From Nymphaea colorata (Eukaryota; Streptophyta; Magnoliopsida; Nymphaeales; Nymphaeaceae), in assembly GCF_008831285.2 (NCBI RefSeq), contig NC_045140.1, positions 7,500,505 to 7,564,504 on the forward strand: a DNA stretch of 64,000 nt. Reading direction: 5' to 3'. Position numbers and translations under genes: made by a program. Each line of letters starts with the position of its first letter. The stretch's first letter is position 1. Below the pieces are notes generated by a model, which was not told the DNA's origin, did no database searches, and saw only the letters and a list, made by a program, of their open reading frames with translations. This document shows positions 42,591 through 52,173 of the stretch, one piece after another.

Positions 42591-43895
42591 TTGGGAGGCA
42601 GTCGTACAACTTAAGTTGGTTGTTTTCAGCAGTTTCAGTTTTTAGTAGTTGCTTGCAGTAAGTGTCAGTCCAGTTGCAGTGTGAAGGCTGTTTAGAGAAT
42701 CATACCGACCGACTGTAACAGTTGTATTAGACTGGATTTCAAATTGGTTTTTTTTTTTCTGTTTCCAGCGGTTTGGCTAGTCGGTTTTCAGTAGGAGACT
42801 TAGCAGGTTTTGTAGTTGGTTTTCCTTTATATTTCAGCAGTTTGCAGCTAGTAGAGATTTTGGTTTTTTGTAGGACAGTAGCAGCGTGGTGTCAATATTG
42901 TTGCATCCTTCCAATTTTGGGCAGATTAGAAGTGAAGCATAATGTTGCAGTCAAGGTGAAGTGTGAACAGTCCGACTTGATCAGATATTAGAGTCAAGTT
43001 ATTTTCTGGTGATCTGAGGACAAACCCTATACCAACCTATTCGTCTATATCTCAGGCATACTCTATCCAAATTTGGTGCAAAACGGAGTTTGTTTGACAC
43101 AACAAATATCACCAATTTCAGCATGCATATTACAGTTTCAGTGAAACCAGAAACTGTGCTGGATTCTCGAGGCCGGCGTTGTCAGCTCCAGTGTCAGAAT
43201 TAGTCGAGCATAGGCTCATTGGAAGCGCCTGCATGTCAAGAATTTCCAGTCCAAATTTCAGAATATTTGGGAGTTGCAGCTTGATAAATATGAATTTTTG
43301 AGTGAACCCCTATCGCTGGAGGGTTCCTACGCGGCTGAAGGACAAGCGACACACTCAGCGACCCAGGTCCAGACGTGACTCCGGAGCACGATTTTTACTG
43401 AAGCAGACTTGGAAGTTAAACTTGGTGGCATTGGATTCATTAACATGTCTAGTATTTTACTACCAAGTTTCATAATTTTTGGAGATCTGGTTGCGAAGAT
43501 ATTGAATTTACAAGTGATGTCAGTTTTCTGATGAATTTCCTGCGACTAGCAAAATGACAAATGGTTTTAGTGGTGTGAGCAATTTTTTAGATTTGGCTTT
43601 TAGCAGTCAGTTTCCTTTTTAGTTGTTAGCAGTAGCAGCAGTTTGAATTCGCAGCAATCAGTAGAAGCTTTGTTATTTTTTGGAGTGACAGCAGTTTGTG
43701 TATTCTGTGAGCCATTTGCCCCCCTCAATAAGGCTGAATTTTAGCATACGGGGCGAGTTAGTACGAACCATCCACACCAGTGGATTCGTAAATAATTTGG
43801 GCTTAACCCAAACTTTGGTACCCAGAAAAGAAGCAATTTACAGATTTGCCCAAGAGTCGCCAATGCTAGCTAGCAAGTTCCAGTAAGCATAAAAG

Positions 43896-44327
43896 ATGTC
43901 CTCTTGGTATGAAAGTGAGGAAGAGGCTAGATCCTCTTATGACTGCAGCTCAGATGTAGAAAGATCCTTTCACGAATATGAGCAATACTCCGCTAGTGAG
44001 ACTCACGGTTAATCTAGTAGAGAATATAATGAGGATTATGGCGAAGTAAGCCCATATAATGAACCAAACATCGGGAGTGAATCTCATGAGTAGTAGGAGG
44101 AAGAGCCCTATGAGGAAGGTGTGTACGACTATAGGGCGCAATTCTTAGAGGAACAGGCCAATAAGAAGCACCACTCGGACTATGAGTGCACTTGGGCCAA
44201 AACGAAGGTGTATCATGATCTACATAACTACTCCTTGGCAAAAGTCACAATCGGGGGTAGACAAGAAAAGAATCCTAGGGAAAACTATAACCCGAACTTT
44301 CGAACAAGCTATACAGCTACCTCGTGA
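43896..44327 (+). pseudogene. Acidic, Tyr-rich gag-like open frame with three stops
   Basis: From ATG at 43896 one frame reads SSWYESEEEARSSYDCSSD, YEQYSASETHG, stop, SSREYNEDYGEVSPYNEPN, two stops in a row, EEEPYEEGVYDYRAQFLEEQ and on to a final TGA at 44325-44327. The composition (Glu, Tyr, Ser) and place are what a gag remnant would have, but no zinc knuckle is seen and I recognise no family. Confidence 0.4.
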
Positions 44328-44545
44328 CTACGGTTCTAAAATGAAGCAAGCTAGTCTAGTGTTTATTGAAAGGAGGAAGACAGGATGGGTAACGCTGTAA
44401 TATCACAAGGGGCCGAAAAAAATACTACCGCATGGGAAGGCTTTCCAAGGACTGTTGCCTAGAGACTATGAGCCAGAGTATGAACATAATAACCAAAGGG
44501 AAGGTAAGGAGAAATTCAAAACACCCATGAAGATAAACTTGTCTT

Positions 44546-44559
44546 AAGGAGGGTGGTAC
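44546..44559 (+). other. Polypurine tract
   Basis: AAGGAGGGTGGTAC lies directly before the second TGTTACGAGCC, as expected for plus-strand priming at the 3' LTR. It fixes the element's orientation. Confidence 0.7.
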
Positions 44560-46797
44560 TGTTACGAGCCATCTTGGCCAAGAGACTTGCTGAGGCGAAT
44601 TCATGGCAAGGCTGGCCGAAAGGCGGCAGCTAAGCAGGAAAAGCGAAGGACGAAGGAGGTCGCGGCCCTACGTGTAGCCGAAGGAGGCTGCAAGCGAAGG
44701 AGAAAGGTACGGGCGCGGTTGATAGTGCCAAGAAATGTTCGGCCGAGCAGAGCTGGACTAAGGAAATGGATGTTGCAGCAGGACGCGCGACCAACAACGG
44801 GCAACAACCAAGGAAGCGTGGCGCGTGCAAGTTCGGCAGCGCCGGGAAACACTCAGCCAAGAAAGGCTGAGCAAGGCAAGCCACTCTAAGTTGGAGGTGT
44901 TGGCCTAGACAACTGGAAATGAGAAGAACATCTCCCAAGGTTCCAAGGCTACAAGCTTAAGGAGGTTAACAAAGTACTTGGAAGTGCTATAGTGGGAGGT
45001 GAGGGCGGAGCAGCTACGGTTAAGTACGAACAGCCAACAACAGAGCTTCAACGCGGACAAGAAACAGGGACATGAAATACAACCGGCTAAGGCAAAATCT
45101 AACCCAATGTTGAGTCCAACTATGTCTAACGAGGTAGCCTAGAGCCCGACCTAGGCAAGTTAGAGGCCGAACCCGCACTGGTGAAACCGACGTTCATAAA
45201 CTCCGAGTCTGGGCAGCACCCATACAGTCCCCCACCTCCGGCTCACAAGGCTCGAGAGTTCAGTCTTTTCGAGACATCTCATCTCTGGTTTTTTTTTATG
45301 TTTCGTTCTTAGTTATTTGCTTGAACTGTTTTAATGTACTGTCTCGGGTTAGGGTTTAGTGGACTGAGACATGAAACTATGCAAGCTCTCTATGTACATT
45401 GTTTTGATGAGGTTGAAAATGAATAAAAGTTGAAGTTCGTGTGTTTGTCTCTCTTTTCCTCTCGCCCATTCACCGGCAGTGACCGGAATCCAAAAGAATC
45501 CAGCCCATGGTTCTGGTTGAATTGAAAAAGTGTGAAGACGGTCTTAGGAGGCTGCCAGAAAACCACCTTAGGCGACTTTCATCCTCTGTGCAATTCCCAG
45601 ACAACAAGCAAGCTCTTCCTCACGGTGCAATTTCCCTCGATCTCGGAGGAAAATTAGAGGCTGGTTGAAGCATTCGGGAAGACCGAGAAGGGAAACCCGC
45701 CGGTGGTTCTGGCAGATTTGTACTTCACGGGTGTTGACGTCGACTGCATGAGTTCAGGTGGGTATCGATTAATCTCTCAAGTTCCCTCCTCCTCTCGCAG
45801 AAATTAAGGCCCAGCCTAGTACCATCGGAGACTCCACTTTTTCTCTACAAAACAACTAGAGAAGAGGTAGAGGATTCGAGAGAAAAGCTACGGTCGTAGC
45901 AGGCTTCTCACGAAGATATGATTGTGCGGTCCGAAGGTTTCATCGATAGAGGCCGGTCGAATCCATCGGGTCTCGTAGTTGATCAACGTGAGTCTTCCGC
46001 TATAAGAGCACCTCCCAAATCCCAATAAACGTCCAGTGTAAGGCGCCACGCAAAGGAGATTGATTCCAGTCAGCCAACCTCAAATTCATGCAAAAGACCA
46101 TTCTCAGCTTGGCTGGAACGAACTAGCAAATTGGGTGGAAGCTTCAGGCCATTTCCGAAGGATTCTGTGGTGGAAATTACCTCATAGAGTATCCAGTTTG
46201 GATTGCCCTGAGCTAAGATTTTCCCCGCCAAATATCCGTCCAATCGGACTTCAAACGGCTAAGAACTCGCATCAGCCGGAATCCTCACTTCGGGCATCTT
46301 TAAACCGAGCGACAGGCGGAACTTGGATGTCAAATCTGAAGTGGTCCTTAGTAGCTCACGACTCAGCAATTAGACCAACAAGATCACCCTGGTCTTGGTG
46401 GAATGCAGTCCAAGTTTCGGCCAAAAGGGCTACGGGCGGCTGAGTTCCATCACTGGCCGGCATTCCCAAGTCGAGTGGTGGTTCTAGTGACCGCTGCTCA
46501 CTTTTGGGCAACCACCGAGCGGCTATCGCACTTACCATTACTCATCCCCAAATTACCCTTGGCAACATTTACAATTAAGTGATTAATGCCTAAGTCAGGG
46601 AGGGCAAACCAGTCCCGACAGTGAGTTAACGAGCTGAAAGGAGGACCCAACCCGTTGGCACTCGTTCCTCTTCCCACCACCTCATTAAAACGGGAGTTAC
46701 AAAACTCTCAATGACTATCATTCCCAGCCATCCATTATGCCACGTGTCACCATCAAAGGCCCCCAAGGCCACTCATATATCACAACCTCCAAAGGGA
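44560..46797 (+). mobile_element. 3' LTR of the long-LTR element, truncated
   Basis: Matches 37942-41283 in order, without the 0.97-kb segment and with one copy of the 51-bp unit. The TATA has become ACTATGCAAG (about 45375). Similarity stops at CACAACCTCCAAAGG, exactly where the chromovirus begins; the last ~1.3 kb of the LTR does not reappear on its other side. Confidence 0.8.
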
Positions 46798-47069
46798 TTA
46801 CAACATGAAGCAAAACAGGGATTACAACATGAAGCAAAACAGGTCTTTTGAGAGGGATATAAATCAAGAGAGAACAAAACATCATAATAACTTCTGTTAA
46901 GACTAATCACGCCTAAAAATGATTACAACTTAAAGCAAAACGGATCATTACTAAAGTCTCGATCCAAACTGACTGAACATAATTAGTTCCTAATAAACCC
47001 AAATATAACGTAAAACAAACATAACATAAGACAATGCTAACAAAGCCTAAACTAAAACAGAGTCTAACA
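46798..47069 (-). repeat. Left (3') LTR of the chromovirus, 5' edge rearranged
   Basis: From 46846 it matches the right LTR. Its outer ~80 bases are replaced by two copies of a 24-bp word starting GATTACAACATGAAGC (46798-46821 and 46822-46845), itself a variant of an internal LTR word. Confidence 0.75.
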
Positions 47070-47150
47070 TATTACTCCCCCCTTTTGAAAAACACCATGT
47101 CCTCAAGGTGTGAATAATGGAAAATGAGATGTGATGTCTTCGCTATCTTC

Positions 47151-47426
47151 TTACGTTGTTGGTGCGTCTTCATTGGATAGCCATTCCATAAGCCATTGGT
47201 GACACCACTTGTCGTTTACCTTTACCTTCCTCATGCCGATGCATCGAAAAGGTGAAAGGTCAGTTGCTTCTTTAAAGATGGGGGCAGAATCGATATCTTT
47301 GTCGATGGGACCATTGGTGCATTGCTTCAGTTTGGATACATGGAATACTGGATGTATAGAGCTTTCTTCGGGAAGTAAGAGCTCGTAAACAAGTTTACCT
47401 ACCATTGGTTGATTTTTAAGGCCCAA
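47151..47426 (-). pseudogene. Integrase C-terminus with chromodomain
   Basis: Reads KLVYELLLPEESSIHPVFHV and SKLKQC, the conserved end of plant Ty3 integrases. Then IGMRKVKVNDKWCHQWLMEW and LSNEDAPT, a chromodomain-like end. In chromoviruses this module steers integration to marked chromatin. Upstream integrase is deleted, so no active enzyme. Confidence 0.85.
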
Positions 47427-47462
47427 TGTAATGAGGGAGCAGCTTCTGCTGTCCAGCTCCTC

Positions 47463-48995
47463 TCAAGCATATGGTACGGCTGGTCGCAATGAAAGCAGAT
47501 TCCTCATCGACTTATCCTGCTCGACCGGATAAGTGGTGGGTGGTTGTAGGGTGCACAACGTGTTGGACGTACGTTTGATGCTTAGGAAACGACAGTGCTT
47601 TCCTTCGGCTATACGTGCTACAGCAAAACAAACATGCTGAGTGGAGGGTTGCAACGCTTGTAATTCAATATGTAATTCTTCCTTAAGGCTGCTGACAAAT
47701 GCTCAGGCGAGAGCCTCGACTGGCCACCTTCGAACCATGCTGCTAGTTTCTTCAAACTGCTCTTGGTATTTCACCACACTTTTTCTTTGATGTATCTCAG
47801 AAAGTTCTGCATTGTAATCCACATATATCGAAGGTCCAAATTGAGCAGTCATACCGGCCACCAATCCCTGCGAGTCGAGTTGTCCTTGCTGTGATAGCAA
47901 CCATCAAAACCATCAGATGGCAAGTCCTTCAAAATTCATAACAGTGTGACTTTCATCGCCTCCAAAATTCCTTGGCACTCAAAGAACTGTTTGGCCTTGT
48001 AGATCCAACTGTGCAAGTCGTCCCCATTGAAGCAAGAAAAATTGATCTTGATGCGCTTATATTTGTTTAATTCTCCTCCCCCATACTGAAGGTTGGGCAG
48101 TGTCGACGTTGGGCTGCCATTATTTTCCAGTGAGTGCATGTTGCCCGAAAAAACGGCTCCCCCCGTGGCTGTTCTGACGCCTGTGCCGGTAGTGCCAAAG
48201 GTGCTGAAGGAAATGCGGAAGCCACAATTGGCATTCGGCTGCTATGGAGGCAAAACATCTCCCACCATGCTGCCACTGCCACAGGTGGCCATGGAGGCCC
48301 GCGCCCGACAGCGGGCTGAGGAAGGATTCGCCAATGACCGTGTGAAGGGGTGGTGATGGCAGTGTCACAGCTGGGTCGGGCGAATTGTAGTTAGACTAGA
48401 CGGCAACACGGAGGCCGACAGTAACAGTGGCTTGGATGGCACTGTGCAGTCTGGTTTCGGTGTCGGCTTGCGAGCACTTCATCGTCTGCTCTCCTCTGTC
48501 CAACCACGATGTGCTTCAAGGGAAGCGAGCATCACGTTGTCTTCAATGGTGGTAGTGGGATCCGTACACCAGTTGATAGCCTCCTTGACCAACTGTTGCA
48601 TGAAAGAAGAGGAAGGAAGCGAGAGGGAGAGAAATCAAGATAGAAAACAAAACATCATAATTACTTCCATTAGGGATAATCACGCCTAAAAAGGATTACA
48701 ACATAAAGCAAAGTGGGTCCCAGGTCCCGATCCAAATTGACTGAATATAACTGGTTCCTAATAAACCCAAATATGGCTGGGGGGGACTGCAGTTAGACTA
48801 GAGGGCGTCACGGAGGCTGGCGGTAACAGCGGCTTGGATGGCACGGTGCAGTTGGGCTTCAGTGTCGGCTTGCGAGCACTCCATCGTCTGCAATCGACGG
48901 TTGACTTCGATGATAGTTGACTCCGTCCAAGCACGATGTGCTTTAAGGTCAGCGAGCATCACATTGTCTTCAATGGTAGTAGTGGGATCCGTCAT
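47463..48995 (-). pseudogene. Chromovirus gag, broken
   Basis: N-terminus MTDPTTTIEDNVMLADLKAH at 48995. Further in: KINFSCFNGDDLHSWIYKAK and QFFECQGI (48060-47960), FGPSIYVDYNAELSEIHQRK and VVKYQEQFEE (about 47840-47750), then LQPSTQHVCFAVARIAEGK (47650). These are the usual gag landmarks of plant Ty3 elements. Frameshifts and stops separate them and the piece is interrupted by a duplicated LTR. Confidence 0.8.
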
Positions 48996-49267
48996 GGCTT
49001 TGATACCAGTTGATAGCCTCCAAGGCTATCGGCCAACTGTTGCGTGAAGGAAGAGGAAGGGAACGAGATGGAGAGAAATCAAGAGAGAGAACAAAACATC
49101 ATAATAACTTCCATTAGGGCTAATCACGCCTAAAAAGGATTACAGCATAAAGCAAAGCTGGTCCTTACTAGGTCCCGATCCAAACTGACTGAACATAACT
49201 AATAAACCTAAACATAACATAACATAAAACAATGCCAACAAAGCCTAAACTAAAACAGAACCTAATA
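48369..49267. repeat. ~406-bp tandem duplication of LTR plus gag start
   Basis: 48369-48774 and 48775 onward carry the same order: gag start, primer-site zone, LTR. In the first copy the primer site is damaged (GTACACCA) and its LTR (48574-48774) stops at AACCCAAATAT, where the second gag copy begins. Confidence 0.85.
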
Positions 49268-49490
49268 GTTAGACACATCATTGATTGTAGACTTCGAAAG
49301 CTGGGTGATAATCTTGCTTCTCGTTGCTGCTTTTGCAAACGGCACATCGAAGATGCCTCTCACCTATTCTTTAAATGTCCAAAGACTGTGATGGTTTGGA
49401 CAGCGGCTTTGGAACAGTTCGGCTGCAGTAGGAGGAGAGCTTCGACTGTCACTAATGCTTTCAAATGGTGGCTCAGCAAAAAGTTTTGAA
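49268..49490 (+). pseudogene. LINE fragment: zf-RVT domain
   Basis: Reads RHIIDCRLRKLGDNLASRCC, FCKRHIEDASHLFFKCPKTV, then MVW. CxxC followed by HxFxxC is the zinc-binding module that follows the reverse transcriptase of plant LINEs. Stops at 49487-49489. It abuts the chromovirus LTR. Confidence 0.75.
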
Positions 49491-49699
49491 ACAAAGTAAC
49501 CCTGAAGTGCTGAAAATCACGCTTTCATGTCATTTTGTGGTGTATATGAAAGATGTACAACTCTAATAAACACAAAAAGAAGAGCAGCTCAACATGGAGT
49601 CCTAAAGACGTGGCAGATGTGCAAAGATCAAATATCTAGCTGGAATTGGTCTTCTTATGAGAACTCTCAAATCTAGACATGGTTTGAATCTGGTTTGAT

Positions 49700-50058
49700 G
49701 CGGGGTAATTTGGCAGTGGGATTCTCATTCTGATGTCATTGTGGGAAATTCAGGCGTAAGGGTGTATTTATGCTGGCCAAGAACAAGAAAGGTAACTTTA
49801 TTTGGGGAGCAACTGCATGGGATGTTAAAGATGAGACTTGGCCACTAGCTAAGTGTCTAGAGCATCTTTGTAATCTTTTGTTTGGCCTATCAGAATCAAT
49901 GTCAAAGCCTCCAATATGGAGAGTTTTACTCAGCCAACCATTGTCTGAAGCTGTTTGGAGTCTTGGCTCTTATTTTGGTGGCCTACTCTTCGCTAACAGA
50001 ATCTACGCTCTGCTTGGCAGGCATGCTTCAAATGCTTGCCAACTTCTGTTTAGTTAAA
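49700..50058 (+). pseudogene. Possible LINE RNase H remnant
   Basis: Reads LAKNKKGNFIWGATAW and LCNLLFGLSES in one frame (49770-50057). A glycine-rich first strand then an ALLxGL-like helix is how RNase H domains look in plant LINEs, and zf-RVT then RNase H is their normal order. Catalytic acids are not clear. Weak call. Confidence 0.35.
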
Positions 50059-50937
50059 TCACTTCATATTAGTAACTCGCTGGACCTTATTGTTTACATG
50101 TTTCGTAAGTTTATGCTCCTCTATTTCCATATGGTTGGTACAACCTACTCGCACTTACATTAGTAACTCTTAGTTGCTACATGCATCTCTCAAGTGAATC
50201 ATTTACATTGTTTCACCGAGTGTTTACATGTATTGTATGAAGAATCTCAATCTGAATTAGTGAAAGGTTCTAATGTTAAAGAAAGCATCTATCCAAACGA
50301 CACACCTGAAAGCATTTTTTCACATGAAAATATCTTATAAGGATGAATGACCTACTTGAAAGCAAAGATGCTAGTAATTTTCCAGCTGTATGAACAATAC
50401 AAGTGGTGCTCGGAATACTACTGATAATTATATTCCAACAGAAGGAATGAAGTTTAATGATGAGGTCGCCCATACAAATTTTCAATGATTATGCTCCATA
50501 AAATGGCTGGGATAAACATGTGCATCATTGTGATAAAGATATTTGTTTGTTCTAAGAAAAGTTGGAAGAAATCAAGTGCAAATCTAATAAAGTGTAAGCC
50601 AGTTTTAAGATGTGATTTATCCAGGAATGATGTTAATTAAGCTTTCTACTAAAAAATATTTCTTGCCTGCCTTTCGTGGTCACAACCATAATTTGGCACC
50701 TTCATTTATGTATAGTTTGTTTCGAAGAATAGTTGCTAGGGGGATAAGCCTCCAAACCTTTTATTCAAAAGAAATAGGATGATATTTACAGCAAAAAATT
50801 GGGGTCAAACTAAAATCCTATCCTATGGATATACTGACTCCAAAAAATCTCCCAGTCGGGCCGTCGGCAGACGGCTGGGGCCAAAATGAGATTCTTTCCT
50901 GGATAGGTATTCACTTACAAGTGTGTTTTGCAGTGCA
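50059..50937. other. Spacer, with an inverted copy of the 51-kb repeat
   Basis: 50063-50150 read in reverse matches 51425-51515 (shared words TGTAAACAATAAGGTCCAGC and ATGAAGTGATTTAAC). The remainder shows nothing recognised. Confidence 0.6.
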
Positions 50938-51740
50938 AATGAAAAAAAATTAACGTATATGACGATAGCAATTTACCATGCATGCATCAAGCTATGTACG
51001 TAGTGATGTAGAAAAATAATATATTACACATATTTAAGTGATTTAATACATGTCTGCTGATACGTAAGGATTTACAAATGATTAATAGTTATGTACGATA
51101 CGACATGGTGTCCACATAAAAATAGAAGAGCAGCGACTTACCATACATGTAAACAAGAAGGTTACCAATGTGAACCGACTTAACATATATGTGCACTGCT
51201 AAGTAGCAATTTGCAGTGCAAATAACGATGAACAACATATATGATAACAGCCATCGATTTTCATGCATCAAACAAATTCTTTGAATAATGACGTAGCAAA
51301 ATAATATAGAATGCATGCATATTAAGTGATTTAACACATACGTTCACTAATACGAAAATTTACCAACGACTAATTAATTTAACTTAACATGACAATGAGT
51401 TAACAGTGCAAGTAAAACATACCATCCACATAAAAATAGAACAGCAGCAACTTACCACATGTGTAAACAATAAGGTCCAGCAAGCTTTTACCAATGTGAA
51501 GCGACTTAACATGTGCGTGCATTGTTAAGTAGGGATTTGCAGTGCAAACAACAACAAATTAACGTATATGATTTTATTATGCACGCACGGAGCTACGTAT
51601 ATAATAGTGTAGTGAAATAATACATGTCGATATTAAGAGATCATGCATATATATATTTGCTGATACATAAAGACTTACTAGGATTAATTGTGATTTAACT
51701 TCTATAATGCACGTGACAATGAATCAATAGTGATGGCAGT
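50938..51740. repeat. ~0.3-kb tandem repeat, three diverged copies
   Basis: TTGCAGTGCAAA opens copies at 50938, 51211 and 51537 (periods 273 and 326). Each continues with ACGTATATGA, CATGCATCA, a TAAGTGATTTAA word and, in the first two, CCACATAAAAATAGAA. Non-coding, AT-rich. Confidence 0.8.
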
Positions 51741-52173
51741 TTACCCGAACATACCAATTTTGTGTCCAAGGCCAAACAAGCAACTCGCTTCTCGTTATCT
51801 GTGCCATTCAACCATCAAAAGTTTTCCTCTCGAGAGGAAGAACAGATCTTACAATTTGCAAATCCAGCATCCAACACCTTTAAGGCTGGTCCTGAGTAAA
51901 AAAGAAAAAAAAAAAACTATATATACTGTACATGTTCAAGAACACTAGTACACAATTCCCTTAGCACCTCTAATTTCAATATACAAATGCGAGGATAAGA
52001 TCGCTGGAGATTGGTAACATCACAAACCAGGAAATGATACGATCCCCGTTTGCATTCCCTTTAGCCCCCATCAATTTCAATATACAAATGTAAGGATAAT
52101 GAGTGCCAGAGTTTGATAACTTCACGAACTAGAAATTGATAAGATCCCTGTTTGCTTGCACTTAAGTTGAAAT
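51741..52173. other. 3' flank of the NIK gene
   Basis: The phrase CAATTTCAATATACAAATG / GATAAGATC recurs at about 51970 and 52070, a diverged short duplication. Likely contains the transcript end. No other gene. Confidence 0.4.

Larger units (their letters stand above)
42570..44559 (+). mobile_element. Internal region of the long-LTR element, no pol
   Basis: Two kilobases between the primer site and a purine tract. No protease, reverse transcriptase, RNase H or integrase motif. This LARD-like arrangement (long LTRs, short non-coding core) would depend on proteins of another element. Confidence 0.7.
46798..49267 (-). mobile_element. Chromovirus (Ty3 type), internally deleted and rearranged
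   Basis: Minus-strand LTR element. Right (5') LTR 49011-49267, primer site 48996-49008 (GGCTTTGATACCA on plus), gag pieces 48995-47463, then the end of integrase with a chromodomain 47426-47151, a polypurine tract at about 47075-47087 (plus ACTCCCCCCTTTT) and left (3') LTR to 47069. Protease, RT, RNase H and most of integrase are missing. A third, truncated LTR (48574-48774) lies inside, with duplicated gag start. LTRs are about 258 bp with TG/CA ends. Confidence 0.85.
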
